DNA of 64,000 nucleotides from Anaerolineales bacterium. GTDB lineage: Bacteria; Chloroflexota; Anaerolineae; Anaerolineales; Villigracilaceae. Both the position numbers and the translations under genes were made by a program. The notes under the pieces are model-generated. The model did no database searches, had not been told where the DNA came from, and saw only the letters and a list, made by a program, of their open reading frames with translations. Positions 1-8,136 of the stretch are shown here, piece by piece. Where the stretch lies: assembly GCA_030583885.1 (NCBI GenBank), contig CP129480.1, forward strand, positions 2,354,714 through 2,418,713. The letters run 5' to 3'. The stretch's first letter is position 1. The number at the start of each line of letters is the position of its first letter.

Positions 1-127
1 GGACATGGCAGATCGATGTCGGGTAGGTCGTAGCAGACCGTCGTGCAGCAGGATCGCCATGTCCGTTTCGCCAGTAGAGCCCGAACAGTTGCAAGGTCAT
101 AAAGACCGAATACTAGCGTGGGCTCAA
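1..127 (+). ncRNA. Candidate IS110 bridge RNA (partial at 5' end)
   Basis: Two successive stem-loops each have an internal loop below a small apical hairpin. Stem 1 pairs 1-14 with 52-64 (nine pairs, a bulged A at 10, then four pairs). It opens at 15-25 and 40-51, and is capped by GGTC (26-29) with GACC (36-39). Stem 2 pairs GAGCCC (77-82) with GGGCTC (120-125), opens symmetrically at 83-94 and 108-119 (12 bases each), and is capped by GGTC (95-98) with GACC (104-107). This is the layout described for IS110/IS621 bridge RNAs, with a target-binding loop followed by a donor-binding loop. The loop sequences match the element's right end and flank. The usual 5' hairpin would lie before base 1. 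Confidence 0.7.
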
Positions 128-150
128 CTCCATTAGACCTCTTGCAAAAG

Positions 151-530
151 TCAAATTGAGTTGAGTTCAAGGTTGTAAATAGCAGCAATCAGGTTGAAGC
201 GCAAAGCAAATCTCTTTCTACGATTGCGATACCTCTCGCTCAAAATGCGAAACACTTTCAACTTACGGAATATATGCTCAATCACAATCCGTTTCCGTGC
301 CAAGCTTCGATTGCTCTGTTTCTCTCGTTTCGTCAGAGCATGGTATTTGGATTTCTTGAAGGGTGTTTGACTGTTCTGATGAAACTCCATCAATCCTTGA
401 TAGCCCGCATCTGCCAGAATACGCAGATGTTCAGAGAACTCACAGGCATCGTCTTTGAACAGTTGGAAGTCGTGTTTGCTTCCATGACTAAAGGCGGTGG
501 TTATGATTTGGGTACTTTTTCGATCAGCCA

Positions 531-534
<4 letters not shown>
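151..534 (-). CDS. IS5-family transposase, second frame (orfB, DDE domain)
   Basis: This 127-residue frame carries the rest of the DDE catalytic core: the second Asp in ADAGYQG and the Glu in RIVIEHIFRKLK, followed by the basic C-terminus typical of IS5-family enzymes. It is probably expressed mainly as the -1 frameshift extension of the upstream frame. The annotated ATG (MMADRK) is only the first start codon in the frame. Its protein is identical to that of the second copy at 20483-20866. Confidence 0.85.
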
Positions 535-1971
<1,437 letters not shown>

Positions 1972-2030
1972 GACGGACTGGTTTTTCCCTTTAAAGTGGT
2001 TTTTGCTCTTGACAATCAAGACAGTTGCTG

Positions 2031-2160
2031 CACGCTGTATTGGCGGTTCGTGATTGCGGCGATAAACCTTTGCAACCACTCATCAATCTGCTCGGGACGA
2101 CATATATGAGATGACTTAAAGCGTACCCAGATCAAAGAGCCCTTTTGAATGAGTCCGCGA
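2031..2160 (-). pseudogene. Possible fragment of the gene into which IS110 inserted
   Basis: On the minus strand an open stretch of about 35-40 codons reads up to the IS110 right end in a frame different from the DUF1801 gene, whose 3' end it overlaps. It has protein-like composition (for example SLIWVRFKSSHICRPE, then EQIDEWLQRF) but no clear ATG start. It could be the interrupted end of a small gene or a frameshifted tail. I recognise no family. Low certainty. Confidence 0.25.
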
Positions 2161-2536
2161 TCAGTTCCTGCAAAACGTTCCTGTCCACATCTGCCAGTTT
2201 CTTAATATACAAGCAAACCTTGGCCGTTGTATATTTACCAAGTTTCTTGAGCAGTGGGTTGTCAGAGTTGTCGCCTACCCCAATATAGAGCGTGATGTTC
2301 TGTTTGCGGGGGGAGAATGCGATCTGCGGCATATCGCCTTCCCGCCCGCTTTCATACTTGTAATGATATGAGCCAAAACCGATAATGGCAGGTCCCCACA
2401 TTTTTGGCTCTTGCTTCGTCACCTGCTGCATGATCTTTACGATCTCAAGGCTATCCTTGCGCTTCTGCTCGTCTTCGACTTTACTCAAAAACCCCTCGAC
2501 GCTCGCCTCGTTCACCTTCGTTTTCATCTCAGCCAT
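2132..2536 (-). CDS. DUF1801 domain protein
   Basis: The protein has 134 residues and is soluble. The central segment KMWGPAIIGFGSYHYKYESG followed by an IAFSPRKQNITLYI strand matches the DUF1801/YdhG-type alpha-beta fold. The ending GKYTTAKVCLYIKKLADVD is also typical, and the length is normal for the family. The start ATG is preceded by AAGGAG at good spacing, with a TATAAT box further upstream (2566-2571). Members are small proteins of unsettled biochemical role, so no reaction is assigned. It stands alone on the minus strand. Confidence 0.85.
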   Translation of the reverse strand: MAEMKTKVNEASVEGFLSKVEDEQKRKDSLEIVKIMQQVTKQEPKMWGPAIIGFGSYHYKYESGREGDMPQIAFSPRKQNITLYIGVGDNSDNPLLKKLGKYTTAKVCLYIKKLADVDRNVLQELIADSFKRAL

Positions 2537-2781
2537 TTTTGACTCCTTGACATTAATGGAGGCAAATTATAGCGTCTTTGTTCTGTGTAAGTAAGCCCCG
2601 CGAATCTAGACCTTCCAACGAGACTGTCGAAAAACCATATTTTCAGCCAGAACGCGAGGTGGATAGCTGATCCAGCGCCCGATTTTCACTCTAAACGGGA
2701 CTCAGTCGGTCAGGCGGGGACGGCGACAGATTAAACCCAGATGCGCAAATTATACGTGCGCGCGGGGGAAAGGTCAACGAA
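2537..2781. other. Intergenic region
   Basis: The spacer has 245 bases. Apart from a minus-strand TATAAT at 2566-2571 in front of the DUF1801 gene, I see no gene, RNA or repeat. Confidence 0.5.
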
Positions 2782-3264
2782 TTACTCCCCCTCCCGCACC
2801 GTCAAATTGACCACGATCGCATTGCTCGCCTTCACCAGATTTTCGGGCGTGATCATGATCTCCTCGCCCCATTGACCTGCGCCCGTGCCGAGGACGGGTT
2901 CGTTCATCAGAGTCGCTTCGAGGAAGGATCGGAATCCGACGGGCTGCCAGCCAAAGGCGGGGATCGAGCCGATGACGTATCCCGTCACCTCCTTCACCAC
3001 TTCTGGCGGCGCCATCTGGATGTTGCGCGAACCGATCGCGCGTTTCAAATTCCCCGAAATGGCGTTCTGGTCGCCGCCCAGCATCACCAGGGCGCACTCG
3101 CCCGTATCCGCCACGCGGAAGATCAGCGTCTTCACCGCCTGCCGTTCCGGGAAACCCAACGCGTGCGCCACGTTCGCCGCGCCCTTTTCGGTCTCGGGCG
3201 GAAAACTGCGTGCCTCGTAGGGGAGGTCCTGTTTTTCGAGATGCAGATGAGCGGGGAGTTTCAT
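2782..3264 (-). CDS. YbaK/EbsC-family aminoacyl-tRNA deacylase-like protein
   Basis: The 160-residue protein spans one YbaK/ProRS-editing-like domain. Visible features are the N-terminal [17 protein letters not shown] segment, the conserved KTLIFR strand, the [16 protein letters not shown] region (family: GDxxxdxkkla) and the [10 protein letters not shown] glycine loop. Family members hydrolyse mischarged aminoacyl-tRNA in the cytoplasm, often Cys-tRNAPro or related substrates; the exact substrate cannot be read here. Its ATG overlaps the gluconokinase stop by four bases, with AAAGGA inside the upstream gene, so translation is probably coupled. Confidence 0.85.
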   Translation of the reverse strand: MKLPAHLHLEKQDLPYEARSFPPETEKGAANVAHALGFPERQAVKTLIFRVADTGECALVMLGGDQNAISGNLKRAIGSRNIQMAPPEVVKEVTGYVIGSIPAFGWQPVGFRSFLEATLMNEPVLGTGAGQWGEEIMITPENLVKASNAIVVNLTVREGE

Positions 3265-3731
3265 AGGTCGAGTCCTTTGCGGATGATCGGGACGAGCGCT
3301 TCGGGCGCGGATGCGACCTCCACGACGACGGCATCGGCGGGCTCCTCCAGCGTCTCGAACTGGCTCTGCAACAGCCCGACGGGCATGTAATGTCCTTTGC
3401 GTTTTTCCAGGCGGGATTGTACCTGCTCGAACGTCCCTTTCAAATGGACGAAGCGGACCGACTCATCCACCCGCAGGACGCCGCGATACGCCTCTTTCAA
3501 CGCCGAACATGCCAGCACGCAATCGGCATTTTCCCTCAGGACGGTTTTCAGCGCCGCCAGCCAATCCGCGCGGTCTTCGTCCGTCAGCGGAATCCCCCGC
3601 GACATCTTCGCGCGGTTCGCCTCCGAATGGAAATCGTCCGCATCGAAGAACCGCCAGCCCAATTCCCGCGCCAGCAACTCCCCAACCGTCGTCTTCCCCG
3701 ACCCCGATACACCCATGATGATGATTTTCAT
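3261..3731 (-). CDS. gntK: Gluconokinase
   Basis: The 156-residue P-loop kinase is full length for the GntK type. The Walker [10 protein letters not shown] (residues 7-15) is followed by the family landmarks [22 protein letters not shown] and [10 protein letters not shown], the [13 protein letters not shown] segment and [18 protein letters not shown], all characteristic of ATP-dependent gluconate kinases (EC 2.7.1.12). It would convert gluconate to 6-phosphogluconate for the pentose phosphate pathway. No gluconate permease or repressor lies nearby. It overlaps the downstream YbaK-like gene by four bases. Confidence 0.93.
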   Translation of the reverse strand: MKIIIMGVSGSGKTTVGELLARELGWRFFDADDFHSEANRAKMSRGIPLTDEDRADWLAALKTVLRENADCVLACSALKEAYRGVLRVDESVRFVHLKGTFEQVQSRLEKRKGHYMPVGLLQSQFETLEEPADAVVVEVASAPEALVPIIRKGLDL

Positions 3732-3735
3732 AATT

Positions 3736-3749
3736 TCATGTCATTGCGA
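3736..3749. repeat. Interspersed intergenic repeat motif, copy A
   Basis: The 14-base string TCATGTCATTGCGA recurs at 30202-30215. Both are intergenic and followed by GC-rich imperfect palindromic sequence. The wider spacer 3732-3894 contains no gene. Confidence 0.4.
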
Positions 3750-3894
3750 GGAGGCGCAGCCCGACGACGTGTGCCACGAAGTGGTAATCAATCTCCTACT
3801 TTTGCACAACAGCCCTGCCCGACATGCTCCTTGCGCCGTCCTCGGCGCAAGATTTTTTCGGAAACCGCCGCCGGGGACGGCGGCGTGAGCGTTT

Positions 3895-4341
3895 TCAGGC
3901 GCTCTCCTGCTTTTTCACAACCACCCGCCCATCGCTCATCACCCGCACCTCATCCCCCGTCTCCAACCTCGCAAAATCCGCTTCTCCCAACGCCGCCAAC
4001 GGAATCGGCGACGCATACAACTCATCCGCCACCACCGACGCCAGCGCGAAGAAGAAATCCGTATCCGTGGTGATGATCGCGGCGGGAGCCGTCCCCGCGC
4101 GGATGGCTTCCAGCAGAACCGCCGTCGTCGTGGACGATCCGCGCGTAAACGGCACGGCAAGGATGCGTCCCTTCGCAATGTGCCCCGAAAGCGAATGGCG
4201 GCGGTCAATGATCTCGCCGGTCTGCCAATCATACCCGCCCCAGAACGAAAGCGGCTCACGGCTGACCAGCGCCACCCCCCGCGCCTCGCCTGGGATGATG
4301 GTTTTGCCTTGCAAGGTTAATTCAGTCATGTTTTCTATCAT
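3895..4341 (-). CDS. Aconitase X small (swivel) subunit, DUF126 type
   Basis: The 148-residue protein matches the DUF126/AcnX swivelling domain: an early GKTIIPGEARGVALVSREPLSFWGG motif, the HSLSGHIAKGRILAVPFTRGSSTT loop holding the substrate-binding glycine/serine cluster, and a central ALLEAIRAGTAPAAIITT-like helix-strand. AcnX enzymes are Fe-S dehydratases; characterised members act on cis-3-hydroxy-L-proline or on mevalonate 5-phosphate. Here the small subunit is separate from the large one (4455-5717), as in the two-gene forms. The first ATG is used; an alternative ATG lies four codons later, and neither has ideal ribosome-binding spacing. A 113-bp gap with a dispersed repeat separates the two subunit genes. 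Confidence 0.88.
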   Translation of the reverse strand: MIENMTELTLQGKTIIPGEARGVALVSREPLSFWGGYDWQTGEIIDRRHSLSGHIAKGRILAVPFTRGSSTTTAVLLEAIRAGTAPAAIITTDTDFFFALASVVADELYASPIPLAALGEADFARLETGDEVRVMSDGRVVVKKQESA

Positions 4342-4372
4342 ACTCCGTCACTGGCAACCCCGTTGGTTTCGA

Positions 4373-4395
4373 TACGCCCTTCGGGCTACTCAACC
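4373..4395. repeat. Interspersed intergenic repeat motif, copy B
   Basis: These 23 bases between the two aconitase X genes occur in inverted orientation at 30225-30247 with one mismatch. The core is GGTTGAGTAGCCCG followed by AGGGCGTA. It is a short GC-rich dispersed element of unknown role. Confidence 0.5.
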
Positions 4396-4454
4396 ACCGG
4401 GTACAATTTTTCAACTCTGCGAACTCCGCGTCTCTGCGGTCAACGATTTTGAAT

Positions 4455-5717
4455 TTAGCTCCACAACGACTCATCCCTCACAACCTTCCCCGCCACCGCC
4501 GAGTCCACACAATCCTCCAAACTGCCAAACGCGATCTTCTTCTTCAACAGCCCGGGCGAATAATACGCGAACTTCGCCGAATTCGTCATCAAATTCTGGA
4601 TCTCATCGGGCAGCATGGGCGAAGTCAGGATGCAGGTATCCACCGTGACCTGCGCTCCGAACTCCAGCGCGGATGCGAGGAAGCCCGCCTTCTCTGCCAG
4701 TTGTGTCATCGCTCGGCTTGAGGTGACGAGGAACTTGACCTGCGGATGTTTTATTTTCCCCGCCACCAATCCCGCCAGCCGTTTGTACTCCGCCAGCGAA
4801 AAGTGCGGACTTCCCAGCACGACCAGATGCAATTCGTCGTTATCGGTGTGGGTCAACTCGCGGCGGGATTGGCGTAATTTTTCCATGTCAACTTCGATGA
4901 TTTGTTGCGGTGCGCTTCCCTGAAATGCCGCCTCCAGCGTGAGCGCTTCGGGTGTGACCCCGACCATGTGAAACAACGCCACGCCGCCCGAGGACGCCGT
5001 CGCCGCGCCGAAGGCTTTCAACTGGTCTTCATCAGGCGTGAAAATCATGCCTTCGATGACGGGGATTTTATCCAGCGTCATTTTGCCGATCAGGTTGCCC
5101 AGCACCGGATAAAAGTCATCCCTGCGTTGCAGGTCTTCCGAAATGCCGACGAGACGGAACAAGATTTGTCCCTTGCGGTTTCCGGTCAGGTGCAGTCCCA
5201 TTGCCGGCGCGCGTCCCGTGATAGCACAGCAGATATCGAACAAATCTGGATAGCGTTCCGTCCGCGCGCCGATGACCGAGTTGGCGAACACGATGGCGTT
5301 CGATTCTCCCCACGCGATCTGCTGACCGAACTGCGGCTTCAACTCCGTCTGGTAGGGCGCGCACGTCCAGGTTGGGACGGTCCCCATGCTTTGGTATGCC
5401 ACCATCTGCCGATGCGCCTTCGCTGCCCACTCCGAGGGAACCGACCATTCCTGCCAGTGATGCTCGTCCACGCCGCTGACGTTCAGCGAAGTCGGCACGG
5501 CAACTTTCGCGCCGAGGTTCGCCAGCCGCTCGGCAAATTCCAGCCCCGCATCGCCGATATAGACCGTGCTGTCGATGTGCGCGCCTGTAATATCGAGCAG
5601 CTCGTCCACGCCTGTCACCTCCGCCATGCGCACGAGAATGGACATCGCCATTTTTGTGGCAGGTCCGTGTTCGCCGTCCAGCATGGCGCGGTCTTTTTGA
5701 GTCAACGTCAGCGTCAT
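4455..5717 (-). CDS. Aconitase X catalytic subunit (AcnX, DUF521 type)
   Basis: The 420-residue enzyme shows the AcnX pattern from the start: LTQKDRAMLDGEHGPATKMAMSILVRMAEV, then HIDSTVYIGDAGLEFAERLA and the NVSGVD stretch. Cys119 in PTWTCAPYQ is a likely iron-sulfur ligand, with further candidates at FDICCAITGR and VDTCILTSP. The start has GGAG five bases upstream. It should dehydrate a hydroxy-acid type substrate together with the small subunit at 3895-4341. No proline racemase or mevalonate gene is nearby, so the substrate is open: cis-3-hydroxyproline or mevalonate 5-phosphate chemistry are the known options. The upstream neighbour is an EamA transporter. Confidence 0.9.
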   Translation of the reverse strand: MTLTLTQKDRAMLDGEHGPATKMAMSILVRMAEVTGVDELLDITGAHIDSTVYIGDAGLEFAERLANLGAKVAVPTSLNVSGVDEHHWQEWSVPSEWAAKAHRQMVAYQSMGTVPTWTCAPYQTELKPQFGQQIAWGESNAIVFANSVIGARTERYPDLFDICCAITGRAPAMGLHLTGNRKGQILFRLVGISEDLQRRDDFYPVLGNLIGKMTLDKIPVIEGMIFTPDEDQLKAFGAATASSGGVALFHMVGVTPEALTLEAAFQGSAPQQIIEVDMEKLRQSRRELTHTDNDELHLVVLGSPHFSLAEYKRLAGLVAGKIKHPQVKFLVTSSRAMTQLAEKAGFLASALEFGAQVTVDTCILTSPMLPDEIQNLMTNSAKFAYYSPGLLKKKIAFGSLEDCVDSAVAGKVVRDESLWS

Positions 5718-5825
5718 TTGTTCTCCATGATCTCGTCCTGTTTGAACCGCGAAAAAGCGAAGGTCGCAAAGTTCTTAAAAGACTTTCTTCGCGTCCTTCG
5801 TCCCTTCGCGGTGAAAAAAATGAAA

Positions 5826-6749
5826 CTACCGCTGTCTTGATGCCAGATAAATCCCAAGCAGGATCAACGCGCCGCCCGCGATGACCCCAAGCGTCGGCGT
5901 TTCATTCAAGAAGAAAAACGCGAGCATCGCCGAGCCGATGGGTTCTGCCAACGTCACCACCGCCACCAGCGTCGCGGACAGGTATTTCAATAACCAATTA
6001 TATGTTGAATGTCCGAGTAATTGCGGAACCGCCGCCAGCAGGAAGATCCAACCGTAGATTTTGGGTGAGTATCCAAACGGCGATTGTCCCGCCGCGAACA
6101 TGAAGACCAACAGAGCCATCGCCGCCATGCCATACACCAGAAAAATATACGCGATCAACGACATCTGCGGACGCAGTTTCCTCCCGATGATGAGATAGCC
6201 CGTCACCGTCCACGCGCCGGCTAGCGCGAGGAAGTTGCCCCAGATGGCGCGACCTTGCAGGGCGTCTGCCAGCGCGGGGCAGGTGAGACCAGCGTCCCAA
6301 ACGCACGCATCAGACAACCCGATGATTGTCCCGCCGACCAAAGCGAGTCCCAGCCCGAACATGGCTGTCCGCGAGAGATGCTCTTTCAGCAGAAGAGGGG
6401 AGAGCAGCGCCACCCACAGCGGACCCGTGCTGACGAACACGACCGAACTGGCGACGCTGGTGTATTCGAGCGACGATATCCACGTGGCGAAGTGCACGGC
6501 GAGGAAAATGCCCGAGAAACCGCCGAGCAGGATCTCGGTCCGCGTGAAGCGTTTTATCTCGTCCAGGTGGCGGGTCAATGCGACGGGGGCGAGCAGGAGT
6601 GTCGCAAAGGTCAATCTCAGGGCGGCGATCACCAGCGAAGGCGCGCCGTCGTTTTGAGCATAGCGGATAAAAACGCTCGCGGCTGAAACCGCGAGGATGG
6701 CGAGCAGTATGGCAAATGGCAGAAAAAGACGCGCGCGGGATTCGGTCAC
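5826..6749 (-). CDS. EamA/DMT-family membrane transporter
   Basis: The 307-residue hydrophobic protein has about ten membrane helices in two homologous halves, the architecture of drug/metabolite transporters. The first half contains SVFIRYAQNDGAPSLVIAALRLTFATLLL and SLEYTSVASSVVFVSTGPLWVAL; the second ends with LAEPIGSAMLAFFFLNETPTLG, a strong EamA signature. The start codon is GTG. Substrates of the family range from amino acids to nucleotide sugars and cannot be predicted. It is the first gene of a likely minus-strand group with the aconitase X genes. A -35/-10 pair is plausible at 6791-6796 and 6767-6772. Confidence 0.88.
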   Translation of the reverse strand: MTESRARLFLPFAILLAILAVSAASVFIRYAQNDGAPSLVIAALRLTFATLLLAPVALTRHLDEIKRFTRTEILLGGFSGIFLAVHFATWISSLEYTSVASSVVFVSTGPLWVALLSPLLLKEHLSRTAMFGLGLALVGGTIIGLSDACVWDAGLTCPALADALQGRAIWGNFLALAGAWTVTGYLIIGRKLRPQMSLIAYIFLVYGMAAMALLVFMFAAGQSPFGYSPKIYGWIFLLAAVPQLLGHSTYNWLLKYLSATLVAVVTLAEPIGSAMLAFFFLNETPTLGVIAGGALILLGIYLASRQR

Positions 6750-6801
6750 AGGAAAAAATCCATCAATTTATATGATTTTTGTATAAAAATTGTCTAAATT
6801 C

Positions 6802-6830
6802 TTGCGGGCTGGCTGGTTCGAGGGTAAAAT
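6802..6830 (+). promoter_or_regulatory. Promoter of superoxide dismutase gene
   Basis: TTGCGG (6802-6807) and TAAAAT (6825-6830) are separated by 17 bases, about 50 bases before the start codon. Confidence 0.5.
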
Positions 6831-6880
6831 CGAATTATACGCTACGAACGAAAAAAATAATCCCAACCAAGGAGAGAATA

Positions 6881-7486
6881 ATGGCTTTTGACCTTCCCAA
6901 ACTCGCATATGCATACGACGCCCTCGAGCCGCACATCGACGCGCGCACGATGGAGATCCACCACACCAAACATCACCAGACCTATATCACCAATTTGAAC
7001 GGTGCGGTCGAAAAGACACCCGAACTGGCTGGCAAGACCGTCGTGGAATTGCTCAGCGATTTGAATACCGTCCCTGAAGGTGTGCGCGGCGTGGTCCGTA
7101 ATCACGGCGGCGGCACGCACAACCACAACCTGTTCTGGGAGATCATGGGACCCAAGGCCGGCGGCGCGCCCAAGGGCGATTTGGCCAAGGCCATTGATGC
7201 GTCCTTTAAATCCTTCGACGATTTCAAGGCGGAATTCACGACCTCCGCCACCACCCGCTTCGGTTCCGGTTGGGCCTGGCTTGTCAAAAAGGGCAGCGGC
7301 CTGGCTGTTGTCTCCACCGCCAATCAGGACAGTCCGCTTTCGGAGGGCATGACCCCCATCCTCGGCATCGACGTGTGGGAACATGCCTATTACCTGAACT
7401 ATCAGAACCGCCGCCCCGATTACATCGCCGCCTTCTGGAATGTGATCAACTGGGATGCAGTTGCGGAGAAATTCGCCGCGAAGTAG
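6881..7486 (+). CDS. Superoxide dismutase, Mn/Fe type
   Basis: The 201-residue cytoplasmic enzyme dismutates superoxide. The start is ATG 6881, seven bases after AAGGAGAG; a longer reading from 6779 is not needed. Metal ligands appear as His27 (MEIHHTKHH), His82 (GTHNHNLFW), Asp164 and His168 ([18 protein letters not shown]). Gln149 in STANQDSPL and the GGGTH segment follow the Mn-type pattern, where the active-site Gln sits in the C-terminal half, but metal use cannot be proved. It is a stand-alone gene with its own promoter and a strong terminator. Confidence 0.95.
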   Translation: MAFDLPKLAYAYDALEPHIDARTMEIHHTKHHQTYITNLNGAVEKTPELAGKTVVELLSDLNTVPEGVRGVVRNHGGGTHNHNLFWEIMGPKAGGAPKGDLAKAIDASFKSFDDFKAEFTTSATTRFGSGWAWLVKKGSGLAVVSTANQDSPLSEGMTPILGIDVWEHAYYLNYQNRRPDYIAAFWNVINWDAVAEKFAAK

Positions 7487-7516
7487 TTCGATTCATCGAA
7501 TGTGTTGGTTCTGTCA

Positions 7517-7566
7517 GAAAGGGCCTCGCGGGTCTGCATGTACGGATCCATGAGGCCCTTTTTTAT
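7517..7566 (+). terminator. Intrinsic terminator after superoxide dismutase
   Basis: AAAGGGCCTC pairs with GAGGCCCTTT across a loop of about 24 bases and is followed by a T run. Confidence 0.8.
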
Positions 7567-7605
7567 GTAGACCGGATCCGCCTGATCGAACCAGACTTTT
7601 ACACC

Positions 7606-7633
7606 TTGTCACAAAAATAAACAACGATATAAT
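7606..7633 (+). promoter_or_regulatory. Promoter of ferredoxin gene
   Basis: TTGTCA (7606-7611) and a perfect TATAAT (7628-7633) have a 16-base spacer, and lie 43 bases upstream of the ATG. Confidence 0.7.
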
Positions 7634-7676
7634 AGCCGTATTCGATTTGTCCATAATCCCACAAGGAGTAAAAAAC

Positions 7677-8090
7677 ATGACCCACATTATCACCAGTTTA
7701 TGCGTTCGTGACCGCGGCTGCATCGAAGTATGCCCCGTGGAGTGTATGATCCCCGGCCAGCCCGTGGCGGAATGGCCCTGGATCTATATCGATCCCGACA
7801 CCTGCATTGACTGCGGCGCGTGCGTTCCGGAGTGCCCGTTTGCCGCCATCTTCCCCGAAGATGAGGTCCCTGCGGCGTACACTGCCAAGGGCGGCGAGTA
7901 CATCAGCAAGGTTGGGCTTAGCGGTCATTATGAAGCCACCAATCATCACGGCAAGCCGGTCGTTTTGGAGACCACCCGGCAGCTTGCAGCCGGTGAGGTG
8001 GTGGATCTCACCCCCGATATCAAACCCAATTACGATTTCTTCCAGGGCGGCCCCGGTTACTCCGCCAAGGACAGTGACGACGGCATGTAA
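7677..8090 (+). CDS. Ferredoxin with two Fe-S clusters (FdxA-like)
   Basis: The 137-residue protein starts at ATG 7677, behind AAGGAG. The first cysteine set, CVRDRGCIEVCPVECM, is spaced as in seven-iron FdxA-type ferredoxins. The second, CIDCGACVPECP, is a classical CxxCxxCxxxCP [4Fe-4S] motif. The C-terminal part (from about residue 65) is an extension longer than in minimal ferredoxins. It is a soluble electron carrier with no dedicated partner gene nearby. It has its own strong promoter and terminator, consistent with abundant constitutive expression. Confidence 0.92.
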   Translation: MTHIITSLCVRDRGCIEVCPVECMIPGQPVAEWPWIYIDPDTCIDCGACVPECPFAAIFPEDEVPAAYTAKGGEYISKVGLSGHYEATNHHGKPVVLETTRQLAAGEVVDLTPDIKPNYDFFQGGPGYSAKDSDDGM

Positions 8091-8097
8091 ACAGATA

Positions 8098-8128
8098 AAA
8101 AGGTCAGGCGCGCGCCTGACCTTTTTTA
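8098..8128. terminator. Bidirectional terminator between ferredoxin and SEDS-PBP genes
   Basis: The palindrome AAAGGTCAGGCG/CGCCTGACCTTTTTT is flanked by A and T runs, and lies between two convergent genes. Confidence 0.85.
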
Positions 8129-8136
8129 TTTCCCTT

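Noticed and set aside
13..133. Bases 1-133 as a protein-coding remnant
   Set aside because: No meaningful frame is seen, and the nested complementary pairs explain the sequence better as RNA.
4902..5840. 312-residue plus-strand frame opposite the aconitase X large subunit
   Set aside because: No domain or start signal, and the minus-strand enzyme is clearly the real gene.
6779..6880. Upstream in-frame extension of superoxide dismutase
   Set aside because: It includes the promoter region. The ATG at 6881 has an ideal AAGGAG and gives the normal family N-terminus.
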